Shown here: piece after piece, positions 32,443-43,566 of the stretch
How positions within the stretch are numbered: position 1 is the stretch's first letter
Layout: every line of letters begins with the position of its first letter
DNA from: Acanthosoma haemorrhoidale
Lineage: Eukaryota; Arthropoda; Insecta; Hemiptera; Acanthosomatidae
Direction of reading: 5' to 3'
Length of the DNA stretch: 64,000 bases
NCBI GenBank assembly: GCA_930367205.1
Contig: CAKNEZ010000023.1
Location: 178,469-242,468 of the forward strand
Program-made: the position numbers and the translations under genes
Notes under the pieces: generated by a model
Database searches by the model: none
What the model was told of the DNA's origin: nothing
The model's input: only the letters and a program-made list of their open reading frames with translations

Positions 32443-34105
32443 AGTTTGTGGGGCGACATGGCATGATGCAAATAAATGTCGATTCAAAGATTATAAATGT
32501 AAAGTTTGCAAAATAAAGGGGCATTTACAAAAAGTTTGCCCAAATAAAATCAAGTTACCTGCTCCGGATAAGAAGACCGGCAAAACTGAACAAACACATT
32601 TCGTCCAGGAAAACTCAGATGAAGAATATCTTTACAAAATACTTGAAGGTAGCACAAGTGAGTATCATATTGAACTTAAGCTAAAGTCCCAGGTTATTTG
32701 TTTTGATGTTGACACTGGGTGCTATAGCACTATTGTTCCGAAAAAAATATTTCTTGAACAATTCCCTCAGGTCACCCCAATTCCATGTAAAAAGAATTTT
32801 ACTACATATCTCAAAGAAAAAATCTCTCCGGTGGGCTATGATGTTACAGTGGACGTAGAATGTCAAGATAGAAAGGGTTCAAATTTGATATTTTATGTGG
32901 TTGAAACAGAGGGACCACCGTTGTTGGGTAGATCGTGGTTTAAAGCTCTGGGATTCACCATTTTTGCTGAAGATTCAGCCCACTCAATTTTTTATCAAAA
33001 TTTGGAACATGGCATTGAGGCAGAAAAGTTGGACGAGGAACTCAAGAGTTTGTATCCAGAAGTTTTTACGGAAAAACTTGGCAAATATAACAAAGGACAA
33101 ATCAAATTAGATCTTTTACCGGAAGTCAAACCAAAGTTTATAAAACAAAGGCCGGTACCGTACGCCATAAGACACAAGGTTGATCAGGAAATTGACCGCC
33201 TGGTGCGGGAAGGAATTTTGGAGCCCATTGAGTATAGTGAATTTGGTTCCCCTATTGTTCCAGCTATGAAGCGAAATGGCCAAACTAGGATTTGTGGAGA
33301 TTATAAATTGACCCTCAACCCTTGCTTGAAAATGGATCCTTATCCGTTGCCAAGAATTGAAGATTTGTTCCAGAGATTGGGGGGGAATATGGTTTGGGCC
33401 AAAATGGATTTGAGCCATGCTTACCAACAGTGTGAGTTGGATCTCGAATCGCGCAAACTGGTAGCTATTACCACGCAGAAAGGCTTATTCCAATATACCC
33501 GTATGCCCTATGGTATTTGTGTTGGACCTTCCAAATTTCAGAAATTGGTAGACAATGTGTTAGCAGGAACTGAGGGGGTGGTAGCCCTACTGGATGATGT
33601 TGTGGTTGGAGCACCGGATTTTGGGACATTAAGAAAACGAGTCATAGAGGTTCTTGAAAGATTCAAGAAAGCGGGGTTAACCCTTTCTGCAAAAAAGTGC
33701 GAATTTGGAAAAACATCCATTGAATATCTTGGATTCAGAATCGACGCTTCAGGTTTGCATTCGACTGATGAGAAAATAAAATCTATAGTAATGGCACCAA
33801 ATCCTAAAAATATTAAAGAGCTGCAAGCTTTTTTGGGGTTTGTGAACTATCTGGCGAGATTTCTACCGGCACTGTCATCGACCCTCCACCCTCTTCACCA
33901 GCTTCTGAAGAAAAACATTCGATGGGATTGGAATGCCAGTTGTCAAACCGCTTTCACAAAAATCAAGAGGATAGTCGAGGAAAATCGCTCTTTAGCACAT
34001 TATAATCCAGATTTGCCTATCAAGTTAACCGTTGATGGTTCGGACCAAGGACTGGGAGAAAGACCAAGGACCAAATTGAGAAGAAAAGCTGTTAGCTTTT
34101 GCTAG
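32390..34105 (+). CDS. G4 pol: zinc knuckles, protease, RT, start of RNase H
   Basis: 571 open codons. Two knuckles (CKVCGATWHDANKC, CKVCKIKGHLQKVC), retropepsin (CFDVDTGCYSTIV ... PPLLGRSWF), then RT: ILEPIEYSEFGSPIVPAMKR, RICGDYKLTLN, WAKMDLSHAYQQ, MPYGICVGPSKFQ, the catalytic LLDDVVVG and YLGFRIDASGLH. It ends in the first RNase H strand (LTVDGSDQGLG), where a frameshift near 34060 sends it to a stop. The long open frame indicates fairly recent activity of this lineage. Confidence 0.92.
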   Translation: MLEHKKTPNQQVNTNLCKVCGATWHDANKCRFKDYKCKVCKIKGHLQKVCPNKIKLPAPDKKTGKTEQTHFVQENSDEEYLYKILEGSTSEYHIELKLKSQVICFDVDTGCYSTIVPKKIFLEQFPQVTPIPCKKNFTTYLKEKISPVGYDVTVDVECQDRKGSNLIFYVVETEGPPLLGRSWFKALGFTIFAEDSAHSIFYQNLEHGIEAEKLDEELKSLYPEVFTEKLGKYNKGQIKLDLLPEVKPKFIKQRPVPYAIRHKVDQEIDRLVREGILEPIEYSEFGSPIVPAMKRNGQTRICGDYKLTLNPCLKMDPYPLPRIEDLFQRLGGNMVWAKMDLSHAYQQCELDLESRKLVAITTQKGLFQYTRMPYGICVGPSKFQKLVDNVLAGTEGVVALLDDVVVGAPDFGTLRKRVIEVLERFKKAGLTLSAKKCEFGKTSIEYLGFRIDASGLHSTDEKIKSIVMAPNPKNIKELQAFLGFVNYLARFLPALSSTLHPLHQLLKKNIRWDWNASCQTAFTKIKRIVEENRSLAHYNPDLPIKLTVDGSDQGLGERPRTKLRRKAVSFC

Positions 34106-34665
34106 CAGAACGTTGATTATAGCGGAAACGAAGTATAGTCAATTGCATAAGGAAGGCGCTGCATTGGTGTCTGGTGTGAAAAAGTTCCATTTGTATCTTT
34201 TTGGAAGGAAATGGATATTGGCTAATGACAATCGACCCTTGTTATCAATTTTTGGACCAAAAAAGGGAGTGCCAATTTGTGCGGCAAACCGTTTGCAACG
34301 TTAGAGGCTACTTCTAGCAAATTATAACTATGACGTGGAATGGGTGCAGTCAAATAAAAACAGCGCAGATTGGTTATCGAGAGCACCACTAAAGACTGAT
34401 CCGGAACTAGGAGAAAGTTTGGACCCAGCGCTGTTTTACGTATTCGAAGAAAACGAAACTCTACCTCTACAGTATAAAGACATCTTGTTGTGGACAAAAA
34501 AATATGGCATCCTGAAGAAAATATCAACGTATCTGAAAATTGGATGGCCTCATACCATCCCGGAAGAACTCCTCCCGTTTTCTCTTCGCCGTATTGAGCT
34601 CCATGAAGAGGAAGGGGTACTCCTATGGGGAAATCGAGTGATTGTGCCGACAAAACTTCGATCAC
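34106..34665 (+). pseudogene. G4 RNase H and integrase zinc-finger remnant
   Basis: In shifted frames: ASRTLIIAETKYSQLHKEGAA, FGRKWILANDNRPLL, then after a stop near 34303 YDVEWVQSNKNSADWLSRAPL (RNase H). The integrase N-terminus follows (LRRIELHEEEGVLLWGNRVIVPTKLR). The catalytic integrase core and 3' LTR are absent; similarity ends near 34665. Confidence 0.85.
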
Positions 34666-34889
34666 CACCAAGATTATTTTGCTTTACCTCTTCCATCTCT
34701 TTGGAGTTTACTGAATTAATAGTTCATAGAAGTTTTGTTGGCGTCTCTCTTAGATTTTCAGGTTTACTACCTATGCTCCTAGAAACAGCCTAGACTTGAA
34801 TGTTTTTCTGCTTTGTTCACTTTCCAAAAGAATTGTCTAGAATCATTGCGATACATAATTTTTCACTGTAGTTCTTCCTCTTTAAATTA

Positions 34890-35040
34890 TTAATTAATTC
34901 TTTTTTTTTTTTTTTTTTTTGGTAGAGTTGATTTTGTTCTCTTTTTATTGTTTGTTGGACTACAACAGCTGCTTGGATCTTAGCCTTTATCATCTTGGGA
35001 TACCCCACACAACAAGGTCTCAAAGTTTGCCGTATCTTGG
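34890..35040 (-). repeat. LINE-like 3' end with A-tail
   Basis: A 20-base T-run at about 34901-34920 is the complement of a poly(A) tail. The minus strand upstream of it reads TTGTTGTGTGGGGTATCCC and AAGATGATAAAGGCTAAGATCC. This recalls short R1- or CRE-like 3' UTRs, but no coding part confirms it. Confidence 0.35.
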
Positions 35041-36560
35041 ATATCCAAGCACCCCTTATGTACTTCCACTAGTCACCTAAATCACAAAGGATTTATTGAA
35101 TTCATGAGCTCACTGCGTTCAGTGACTCTTTAACAGGGATATTCTATCCCGAAGTTGGACTACTACAAGTACTGGTCCGAATCAGCGTTTGTACCTTCGC
35201 CATGTTATGCATGTACAGACAGTCGTTATACTATATTTATGCCTAGCACTTACTAAGAAGTGATCTATTTGAGTGTTCGCATGTCCATCAGCAGAGACAG
35301 CCAATTTCCTTAATGTATCGATTTATGATAAAATAATGTGCCACCAATAACCATGTCATGTGCTGTAGCGAAGTTTATAAATCTCAGTGCATTGACATTG
35401 TATAGTTCCAGCCTTGATGTTGGGAGTTAGGAAGGGGTTGGAACATATACTCACAAACAAAGAACTGGTAAACAGACTATATTCGACTGAAGTTTAGATA
35501 AAGATTATTAGTTAGCTAATCTTCAAATTAATGTTATAAAATAAAAGTTATCGGCTTGATTTCAAATTATCTTTACACAAAAAAGAAAGGACATTAAACA
35601 TTAACTGAACCATGGCCTTTGGCTATATTTATAAAGAAATGAAAGACATGGTCAAACTAAAATTATGGGGGAAAATAAGATTGTACAAAAATGAAGATTT
35701 TCAATCTTTACTGCAGATTGTCAATTTCTCGCCAGCCATTTTTCATGGTGTGGCTAATTAAATAAATAAGTAGCGAATCTGGCTAAGAAAACAGAATAAA
35801 GATTGAGAGATTATGCCTTGTTCCAATTACACTAGCAGCAACCTTTGAACGGCCCAACCTCATCATAAGGTATTGTGTCATGGATTTATTTTAATAAACA
35901 ATATACACAATTAGGGCAATATAGCAATTCCAAAAAAATTAAAAACATTAAATCATATTTAAAATGTATAGACTCTGTACTGGTAAAAGAAAAATGGTCA
36001 CTTTGTCGTATCTTCTTGTTCGTATGTCTTTAACTGGGCTTCTCCTAATTAATTCTGTAAATAATGTAATTTTAAACCAAAAATACATTATTTAAAACAT
36101 TTTACACCCTACCTTTACTGACAACTTCAAAACATCGGCCCTTGAGCAAATTGCAAAGTCCAATGTTGAAGTTACTACCTTAAAAGAGTTGTAAAAAATA
36201 CAAGGCAAGATAAGATAGAAATTAGGATTTGGAAAATAAGAGCATGCAAAGGCGCAGGAGATCAACCTGGCAATACTATATGTGCACATACATACATTAA
36301 TTTGCAATTAAAGTGCATCTTTTGTTGGTGCTCAATTCGACAATAATTGATTGTAAATTTGTAAGGCAACACTGCCTAGATAAGAGAGAGGTTCTGTTTT
36401 GTCCACCATGTTTTCTGTCGCTCGTTGTTCCGATAATCACTCTCTAATTAACTTTGCGTATTTCATATGATAATAAACATTTTATTTGTACCACTGCTTA
36501 ATTATTTGACCTTAATCTAACATCTAAAGTCTTAAATCTCATTTAATTGCTGTTATTAAT
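35041..36560. other. AT-rich DNA, nothing recognised
   Basis: Only weak short frames on both strands. No repeat borders were found. Confidence 0.35.
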
Positions 36561-36564
36561 GTTA

Positions 36565-36690
36565 GGGATCTAACTTCATCTGAAGAATTGCAATTCTTGG
36601 GGGTAAAAATTCTTAGGAATGAAAATGGAAGTATTATGCTTAGTCAAACCACCTCATCATGTCATAAATATTGATTAATTTATTTAAGTA
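36565..36690 (+). pseudogene. Copia-type RT fragment
   Basis: A 40-codon frame reads EELQFLGVKILRNENGSIMLSQTT, the strand and loop after the catalytic motif of Ty1/copia RTs (FLGI.I.R...G.I.LSQ). Nothing else of the element was found nearby. Confidence 0.5.
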
Positions 36691-37499
36691 AGATTTAACA
36701 CAAAATTTGTAAACAAAATAGTTGAATAGTAATCAGCTCTAATATTTTAGGACTAGACCTTAATCAGGTATTTAGATAAGAAGTCATTCTTGAACCAAAT
36801 TAATTACTAATTTAGTGAAATTGGCCCTTCCCGTCAGCCATGGAAATAATTAGACAATTTAATTTTGCTGGGATTTGTGTTATATGCAATGTTATGATAA
36901 GATTATTCCTAAGTAATTACCAAATTTTAACATAGTAAGTTAGCCCACATAACAATTTAAAGTTAATCAGTTTAATTGTATTCAATAAGTAAGCATTACA
37001 GGTGCAGCGACTGTAAGAATAACCATTCCCACAAACATGCAATCAAACATTAATATTTCATTACAATCTAAAGTTTTATGATAGTGATGGGGATTCTTAT
37101 GATGGCATTAGTTTAAAACGCTTTGTAATGCAGGTAAGACTTAACAATGCACATTTTTAGTAAGCTCTTTTATAATTTTATTGATACTTTAGAAAGAAAT
37201 CAATTCTATCATGCAAAAATATTTGCACATCATACATAATAACCAACTCCAAATCATTCTAAAAATGCCTACTAGGAAGTAAATAAAGTGCAATTTATAT
37301 TAGATTGACTTTTTACTTCAAATATGCTATAATACTTAGTTGTGAATACAGTTACATATATATATTTATTAATTATAAACCTAGGTAATATATTGCTACA
37401 ATTTATTTATTATTGTAGCATAAAATAATAAATTACCTTTGTTATTGGTTGAGTTTTATTATAAAAACTACACACAAGGTTTGGTTATGAATAATTTCA
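36691..37499. other. AT-rich DNA, nothing recognised
   Basis: No coding or repeat features were seen. Confidence 0.35.
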
Positions 37500-38260
37500 T
37501 TCCTCTTTCATTGAATTAGTTGGAAGCTAATGTAGGAATGGTAGCATGCAGCATCTTATGTAGGTGGCAGACGTGAGATTTTTGAACTTTATTCTTGGAC
37601 ACAAACTTTGCAAACAAGCTGAATCACAATGTGCCCAAAGATTCGTTTGGTGCAATGTGGCCTGTGTACAAAGTTTGTAGAACCTGTTCCCTAACTGAAG
37701 CGATGGCAACTTGTCTGCTCAATGGATCCATGAATGGTTCTGTTAGTCCTTTCATTCCCAGAAATTTACATTACAATGGTGCACAATTTTATCCTACCTT
37801 GTCTAAAGATTACTAATGTGGTGTCAAATCCACTGAAAGCTTGGATAAAAGGGATAATGTTTAGGTCTGTTGAATGATGCAGTTGAGAATAATACATCGC
37901 TAGCTGCCCTTCCCCTTGGTCTTGCCTAAGGACAAGTTGCTGAATGAGTGCCCTCACCCTGTCATCAGCATTACCAGATCCACATCCTCACCAACTATTA
38001 CCACATTTTCATGTTTCTCAGCCCAACTAATGGCCTGCCTGACTTCAATACCATACATTTCAAGGCCTGCTTTCAGAAGTTTGATCAGGCAACTCTAATT
38101 GTGTCCATTTGCGTAAAAAATTTCCTTAGGTACTTGGTGGAAAGAATTTGCCTCAAATATAACTACAGGGGAACGGTTCATCTTTGTGCGCCGCAATCGC
38201 TCAGACTTCTTGGTGCCAGTATGTGCAGGCTACCTGTTAAATATGATTGCAACCTGGGAT
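37500..38260 (-). pseudogene. Decayed gene for a multicopy arthropod PIN-like protein
   Basis: The minus strand reads, over several frames, VVIF..Y, KSERLRRTKM, LIKLLKAGLEMYGIEV, ENVVIVGEDVDLVMLMTG, then FIQAFSGFDTTLVIFRQGRI and VREQVLQTLYTGHI. The combination VVxFDGY, HLRR, VVGEDVDLLVLL and ALSGCDTTSAxxxxGK is familiar from a large family of uncharacterised arthropod and cnidarian proteins with a probable PIN/XPG-like nuclease fold. Here the conserved Cys of SGCDTT is Phe, and stops separate the pieces. The role of the family is unknown; it may be transposon-linked. Identification is from motif memory. Confidence 0.55.
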
Positions 38261-38426
38261 CCATAAAGTTTCTTCAGAAAGGACAAGTAAGTTTCAGCTA
38301 TGGTTGCAAACAAATTATTCGAAGATCACTTTATGTAGTAGTTATCCTACATCTACAACTGAAAAGGTTCTCTTCTCCATCATTTTAAAGAGTCAATCGG
38401 CTTAAAAGCTGCGTGGAAAGAAGACT

Positions 38427-38940
38427 ATGTACCTTTCCGCATCTCTTCTTCTGAGGAAAACGACATCGGGTAGGGTGCAAGTTCACTTTGTGGTACCGGA
38501 CCACTTCAGCCCAGTTCTAGAAAGGTTGTGGACCAGGCGACTGAATATCGATACGTCTAGACCAGTCAATTCCGTCAAGAGGACTTCCCAGTTAATCACG
38601 GAGGAATACGCACAAAATTTTGAGCAATTGATTACAGAATCCTGAAGTCTAGGAACGAACAGTGTTGTTGGGCAGAAGAAGAAAAGCCAGCCACAGGCAG
38701 CTCAAGAAGCGGCCCAGCCAGAAATGTGAGGCCTTCTGCCTCTTTTACCGATGTAGTTCGGAACAGAGAGCAATCACAGGCACTGCCCACTCCTCGTCCA
38801 CAAGTTTCTCTTCCCCAGTATTACGTTCATCCTGGCAACCAACAAACCCGATCCCATCCCCAACCACACATTTTGCATATTCCTCCACGTTCAAGTTCTT
38901 CAGATCTCACTAGCCTATCGACCTCATTCCTTACATAGTT
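38427..38940 (+). pseudogene. Probable J1 ORF1 (Gag-like) end
   Basis: Frames carry TSQLITEEYAQNFEQLITES, then RPSASFTDVVRNREQSQALP with a Pro/Ser-rich tail, resembling the end of Jockey ORF1 proteins (SYADVV motif). It precedes a J1 ORF2 remnant on the same strand. No zinc knuckle remains. Confidence 0.45.
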
Positions 38941-39049
38941 CAGAACCCTAATTACCCCTCTCATTTCCCTTCTTACAAATCTTGTCTCCTATTTTATCCC
39001 TGTTAAACAAAATCCCAATTCACAAACTGCCTCCTCATTTATTTATTAG

Positions 39050-39990
39050 GAGACCAGTTGATTGAGACCACATCCACCAGCTTCTTGCAAATTCCGTAGA
39101 CCTCAAAGTGCCCCTAAAAACCTAGACGATGCAGTGCATTGTTTCACTACTCTGCCTTTACCTCAGCATCTCAAAGATCTAATCCAATCCAAACGCCGCT
39201 CTAGAACAGTGTGGCAAATAATCTGACCTCCTGCTGATCATCGCTCGTAGAATCATTACTGCAGAGTGGTAGAGCGGTAATTGCCATCCTTCCGATCCGA
39301 TTATTTTAATTCCCACCTCTCCTCTCTGTCTACCAGGGATAACTCCCTGTGGAATGTAACTAAAAAACTCCTAAAATATCATCCTGTCTCACACCCACTC
39401 TGTCGTGATGATGGGTCCTGGGCAGCTTCGGATGGATACAGGTCGCAGAGATTCGCTCTGCAACTTTCCTTTACTTTCACACCTCATCTTTATCATCAAA
39501 ACCATACTCAAGGCAGAACTGTTGAAGATTACCTCACTTCACCTATCCCTCTCTCTCTTTCACCAAAACCCGTTAACCCCTCTGAGGTCAAATACTTTCT
39601 GAAAAACTTACCTTTCCGCCAATTCCGTGGATATGATCTCCCTACTCCTGAAATCCTCAAACAGTCCCTTCCTAAAGCCATAATCTTCCTAACCTACATT
39701 TATAATTGCACTATCTAAAAGACGCCTTTTCTTTTCCTCTGGAAACTTTCCGTTATTTTCATATTCACCAAACCCGGTAAACCACCCAATGACGCCTCAC
39801 CTTACCGTCCAATTAGTCTACTCCCTATCCTCTCAAAGATATTTGAAAAAACTATTAAAACGGCTACTTCCAATTGTGTAATCCCCCACATGACCATTAC
39901 CCTCAACCGCACGTCCTGTCCACTAGTTCTTTTAATTCCATCCTTCTTCCTGTATTTGAGACAATACAGTATTTAGTGAAAAGTTTCCCA
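39050..39990 (+). pseudogene. J1 LINE ORF2: linker and start of RT, internally deleted
   Basis: The reading gives LDDAVHCFTTLPLPQHLKDLIQSKRR, RLPSFRSDYFNSHLSSLSTRDNSLWNVTKKLL, DDGSWAASDG, PVNPSEVKYFLKNLP, GYDLPTPEILKQSLPKAI, a stop, then FTKPGKPPNDASPYRPISLLPILSKIFEKTI. These are Jockey-clade linker and first RT motifs. Near 39900 the sequence jumps to FNSILLPVFETIQYL, which lies after the RT palm in the 62.9-kb copy, so the catalytic FADD part is gone. Most endonuclease is also missing. Confidence 0.8.
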
Positions 39991-40059
39991 TCCAACGATT
40001 TATATTTCCCATTGCCAACAGTTCATTTACTAGCAAAGTACACTCGCAGATCTGGTATA

Positions 40060-40612
40060 GATCATGTGATAGTTCAAGTGAAATTGATTCACTAAATGAA
40101 TGCCTTTGATAGTGTAAGTGAAATATTTGAAGCAGCTTATATCAGTTGGTAGATTGCAACATGCCTACTAAGGCTCAATGATAAGAAGTCAAAGGCCATT
40201 GTCACAGATTCAGGTTTTCTTCTCAAATCCCTCCCTTAATTGCTGCCTTTAACTATCAATGCCTGTCCCATTTTCTTTTGCAAATCCCTAAGAAACCTAG
40301 GTTAAGGAAACCACATGTTTCCAAATCTCTAGTTGAACTATTTTGACCCTAAAACAAATGCATCACTCCCATTATAATCTGCCCAAGCAAACCAGCCAAT
40401 CCCAAATTTCATCCCTCATTTTCCCCATCTTTGACTACGGTTTTGTGGTGTACAACAGTATCTCAGGGGAACTTGATGTAAGATGGAAGTGACTCATGAA
40501 CTGTGAACATAAGACTTGTTTTTGGGTCTCGCAAGGATTCCGGTGTTGCCAGTCTGTACTCCCAACTTAATTGGATTTATTTAGCAGCCCATAGACAATA
40601 GATAGTTAGATG
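40060..40612 (+). pseudogene. CR1-like LINE RT C-terminal remnant
   Basis: Pieces include SVSEIFEAAYISW, LRLNDKKSKAIVTDS, SQISSLIFPIFDYGFVVYNSISGELDV and, after a frameshift, RLVFGSRKDSGVASLYSQLNWIYLAAHR. This is the thumb and tail of a CR1/L2-type RT (LNxxKSKA, PxxDYG, YSQLxW). At least two stops and one frameshift. Confidence 0.65.
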
Positions 40613-41124
40613 GAAGGAATGGGGGGCCAATAAGAACTAGTTGACATAGACTATCTTTCCTCTGCTCATTTCTGTTCCAAATCATAAATTCTAGTACTCT
40701 ATTCTATATATTCCACTTTTTACAATTTAAATCCTCCATCCCCTACAAAACATTAAAAAATTACTCATTTAAAAAAAATAAATAAGTACATAATGTTTGT
40801 AAAATAAATAATTTTATCCGTGTGTAAAAAAAAATATACTATAGCATGCATGTATTATATGCTTATTACACAATTATAAATACAACTGTTGTCTCTGTTT
40901 TAATATATTATATTGATTCGCTGTATGCTATTCTGTAATCTCTCTGATCCCATGGTAATTAATGAAGTTGTAAAAAATATCTTATTTTGAACAGTAAATG
41001 AAGGTAAAAATTTTTTCATGTAAAAGTTAATAACTTAATCTAAATTTAAATATTTTAAACCAACACCCTAAACATATATTACAAATTATAATAAAATTAT
41101 AATAAAGTTTGAATTATTTTTCAG
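40613..41124. other. AT-rich DNA leading to a splice acceptor
   Basis: No gene. A polypyrimidine tract and AG (gaattatttttcag) end at 41124. Confidence 0.4.
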
Positions 41125-41382
41125 TCAGTCGTTAGCAACATAGTTTCATTCAGGGTCCATGCACCAAGCAGTGGGTCATTCCTGCTGGATATATTTGCTA
41201 ACTCTGTAACACCTAAGGAATACTTAACGGGTGAACCCATGAAGTTCAAGAGTGTTTGTAAATTTATGATATCTTGCGAAGATTTACAGACTGTGATGGT
41301 GCCATTACCTGACTGCGCAAGTGGTGAATAGGGTCCTACCAAAGCAACAAGATTATTTGGACTAATTCCTATTACACATCAG
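41125..41382 (+). CDS. Exon of a KY/hillarin-like gene, with TAG at a conserved Trp
   Basis: Acceptor atttttcag and donor CAG|gtaatg bracket exactly 86 codons: SVVSNIVSFRVHAPSSGSFL, LDIFANSVTPKEYLTGEPMK, then KFKSVCKFMISCEDLQTVMV and PLPDCASGE, a TAG stop (41329-41331), and GPTKATRLFGLIPITHQ. GEWGPTKAxRLFGL is a hallmark of the KY (kyphoscoliosis peptidase)/hillarin family, transglutaminase-like proteins linked to the cytoskeleton. Everything is preserved except the Trp codon (TGG to TAG). Either the gene is a recent pseudogene, the base is an allele or error, or the codon is edited. No other exon of the gene was found. Family assignment is from motif memory. Confidence 0.7.
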
Positions 41383-41389
41383 GTAATGT

Positions 41390-41979
41390 TATTTTTACTA
41401 AGTATAACTACTGTGCATTTCAGACTGTTGAGTTTAATTTATTTTAAATATATATATATATTTAAATATATTCTTAAATATATTCGCGATATATTCTTCT
41501 GCTTCTCCTGCTTTCCGCTCTTGTGGCGCCTTGGATTGTCTCCCTCAGTTTCCGACATACCCGACGATTCATCAGCCGACGATCCTTTGTCTGTGGGTGT
41601 TGTTCTACGCCTCTCACGAACCTTTTGGTGATGACCTCCATAGGTTCTGCCTTTTCGGATTCCCTTATTCTGTATACTCACGGGCCCTTTCTCACCGCAC
41701 ATCAGGTAATTCGTCCAGGAATGGTCACCCGGTGAGACCGGCCCGAGGGGACCGACACAGAATACGTCACGGGAGACGGCAGCTCAGCAGAAGACCGGAC
41801 GTTGGATATCGAGGACATTGAGGAGATAATAAATGATAAGAAGCACCAAATCATTGGGATCATAAGTGTCAGGGTTGCTTAAGACACCAAGTATGACATG
41901 TAAGGCCGTTGTATGGTCCTCGTGGTGTGTGGTCATCGTGAAGATATGGTCCTCACAAGGAATTACGAACCACATGATC
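41390..41979. other. Unassigned DNA next to gypsy remnants
   Basis: Frames on both strands (87 codons minus at 41439-41702, 96 plus at 41531-41821) are GC-richer than the flanks. They are probably part of the neighbouring gypsy element, but no domain was recognised. AT repeats lie at 41446-41500. Confidence 0.3.
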
Positions 41980-42510
41980 TGTCGATCCCTGAAGTATGCG
42001 TCCACGCCGGGAAAGACGCACCACCTTTACGTGGGCACATGCGACTATGAGGTGGACGGAGGGGATTGGGGTCGATCGAAAGTCCTTTCGCTGTACCCTG
42101 CAGGTGGAATAGGTCAATGGAAGGTTACCCTTGCCTTTCATCAGGGCAAAACAAACCACCACGGGATCGAAGCAACCGTGCAGGCCCTCAAGCGCAGATA
42201 TTTATGATGGGCTATGAAGAGCACAATCGCGAGCGTTATTGGCGCCTGTGACACATGCCTCGCCGCAAAATATGACCGGCAACAGCCCAGAGCAATGCAA
42301 GACGTGACCCCGACTGCAGACAGATGACTGGAAGATCTACAAGTGGATACATTCACCTGGAGGGGGTACAAGTGGGTTACCGTCATAGACAGGTTTAGCA
42401 AAATGGCAAAGCTCAAGTCATAGCAGACCCATCGGCGAAAACAGTTGTGCAGGCATTACGCACATGGTGCTAATTCTACGGCGTTCCGGAAACAATCGCC
42501 TCCATCCATT
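41980..42510 (+). pseudogene. Gypsy integrase fragment, plus strand (possibly G5)
   Basis: Reading: AFHQGKTNHHGIEATVQALKRRYL, stop, WAMKSTIASVIGACDTCLAAKY (HHCC zinc finger), then VDTFTWRGYKWVTVIDRFSKMAKL with the first catalytic Asp, and, shifted, ADPSAKTVVQALRTWC and FYGVPETIASI. It ends near 42510, before the second Asp, where a Gag remnant in opposite orientation begins. Confidence 0.75.
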
Positions 42511-42735
42511 GAACCTCGGCCGCGCTCACGGGATCCCTCATCATCTCGGTGATACTATTGTATCTCGCTAAGAGTGTTCCCGTATACTGCCCGTTCGTCT
42601 GGTGGGGCTTCTTTATCTCCCGGAACATCTTGAAGATATCCTCTTTGGGTGTCCATCTTCCCCCTCCGAACGCTTTCTTTAACCGTTATTTTACGGTACT
42701 CCATAGGGTCTCTTCGTCAGTTAAATCTTGATAAG
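42505..42735 (-). pseudogene. G5 Gag fragment, minus strand
   Basis: The minus strand reads DLTDEETLWSTVK, stop, RLKKAFGGGRWTPKEDIFKMF and REIKKPHQTNGQYTGTLLAR, then YNSITEMMRDP. This is a Gag-like helical sequence of gypsy/errantivirus type. It continues the Gag at 42987-43290 after about 250 bp of unrelated or decayed DNA. Confidence 0.55.
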
Positions 42736-42986
42736 ACCAGAGGGAGTTTTTAAAAAGATTTATTTGAACTTTACAAACATAAACTATAACTGATAATAAT
42801 TGTCAGAGTGACGGGCCTAGTAACAGTACAGAAAGGAAGTGGACGTGAGAGGAAAAGAGGAATGATATATAGGAAGCTGAGACTTGATAAGCTTTGCTGA
42901 TGAAGTGCAATCTTGCAGATGTTGCAGCTGGCAGATGGCCTCTTTATCTGTCGGCCTGAATCATATTCAGGATACTTCGCTTCACC

Positions 42987-43290
42987 CTAAACACGAGCGC
43001 TGCTCTCAGCGTCTCCTTTGGTGATAAGGTCTTCCACTCGATTTCCTTCTTTTCGCGTCATCAGCCTGTCACCTTCCTTCCGGAAGTGGTTCAGTTTCCC
43101 GGTCTCTCCTGCAAATCTCTCCAGATCGGAGATCGATTTTCTTAAATCTTGAGCCGTAATTGCCTGAAATTTCATCCAGGCCATAGTATTGGCATGAGTG
43201 GCCACCATAGTTGTTTGGGGGAGCTTTGGTATATCCGCTGCTGCGTTGAGCACCTCTGGTCTAAGTACTCCCTCCGGCATTCCCGTAATA
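42987..43290 (-). CDS. G5 Gag N-terminus
   Basis: Counting from the internal Met (MPEGVLRPEVLNAAADI), the frame has about 97 residues and ends at 42987. The longer open frame reaches 43418 only because it reads through leader and primer-site DNA. The sequence (QDLRKSISDLERFAGE, TGKLNHFRKEGDRLM) is helical and charged. It lies just after an LTR and a primer-binding-like site, the normal place for Gag. Confidence 0.55.
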
Positions 43291-43349
43291 TAAGAGAACA
43301 AAAAAAGGAGAAAAAAAAACCGAGAGACGAAATAAGAGAGAAAAAAAAC

Positions 43350-43545
43350 GATAGCTACCCGGGTTTCGGCTCCAGTTATTTGCCACCAGGTAAAATGTGA
43401 TAAAGAGAAAGAAAACATAAGACTAACTCCAGTTCTCGAAATAGACTGTCTTTATTTCTCTTTGTAATCTGACATATACGGGATCATGGGATGTTTACGC
43501 CCCATGATCGCATTAGTTTACAATACAGAGCTACCTCTGACTTTA
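43350..43545 (-). repeat. G5 5' LTR and primer-binding-like site
   Basis: On the minus strand an LTR of about 150 bp starts near AGTTAAAGTCAGAGG (43545) and ends TTATCACA (43396). It is followed by TTTTACCTGGTGGC and TGGAGCCGAAACCCGGG. LTR borders are approximate. Confidence 0.5.
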
Positions 43546-43566
43546 ACTTTTATATATATATATATA

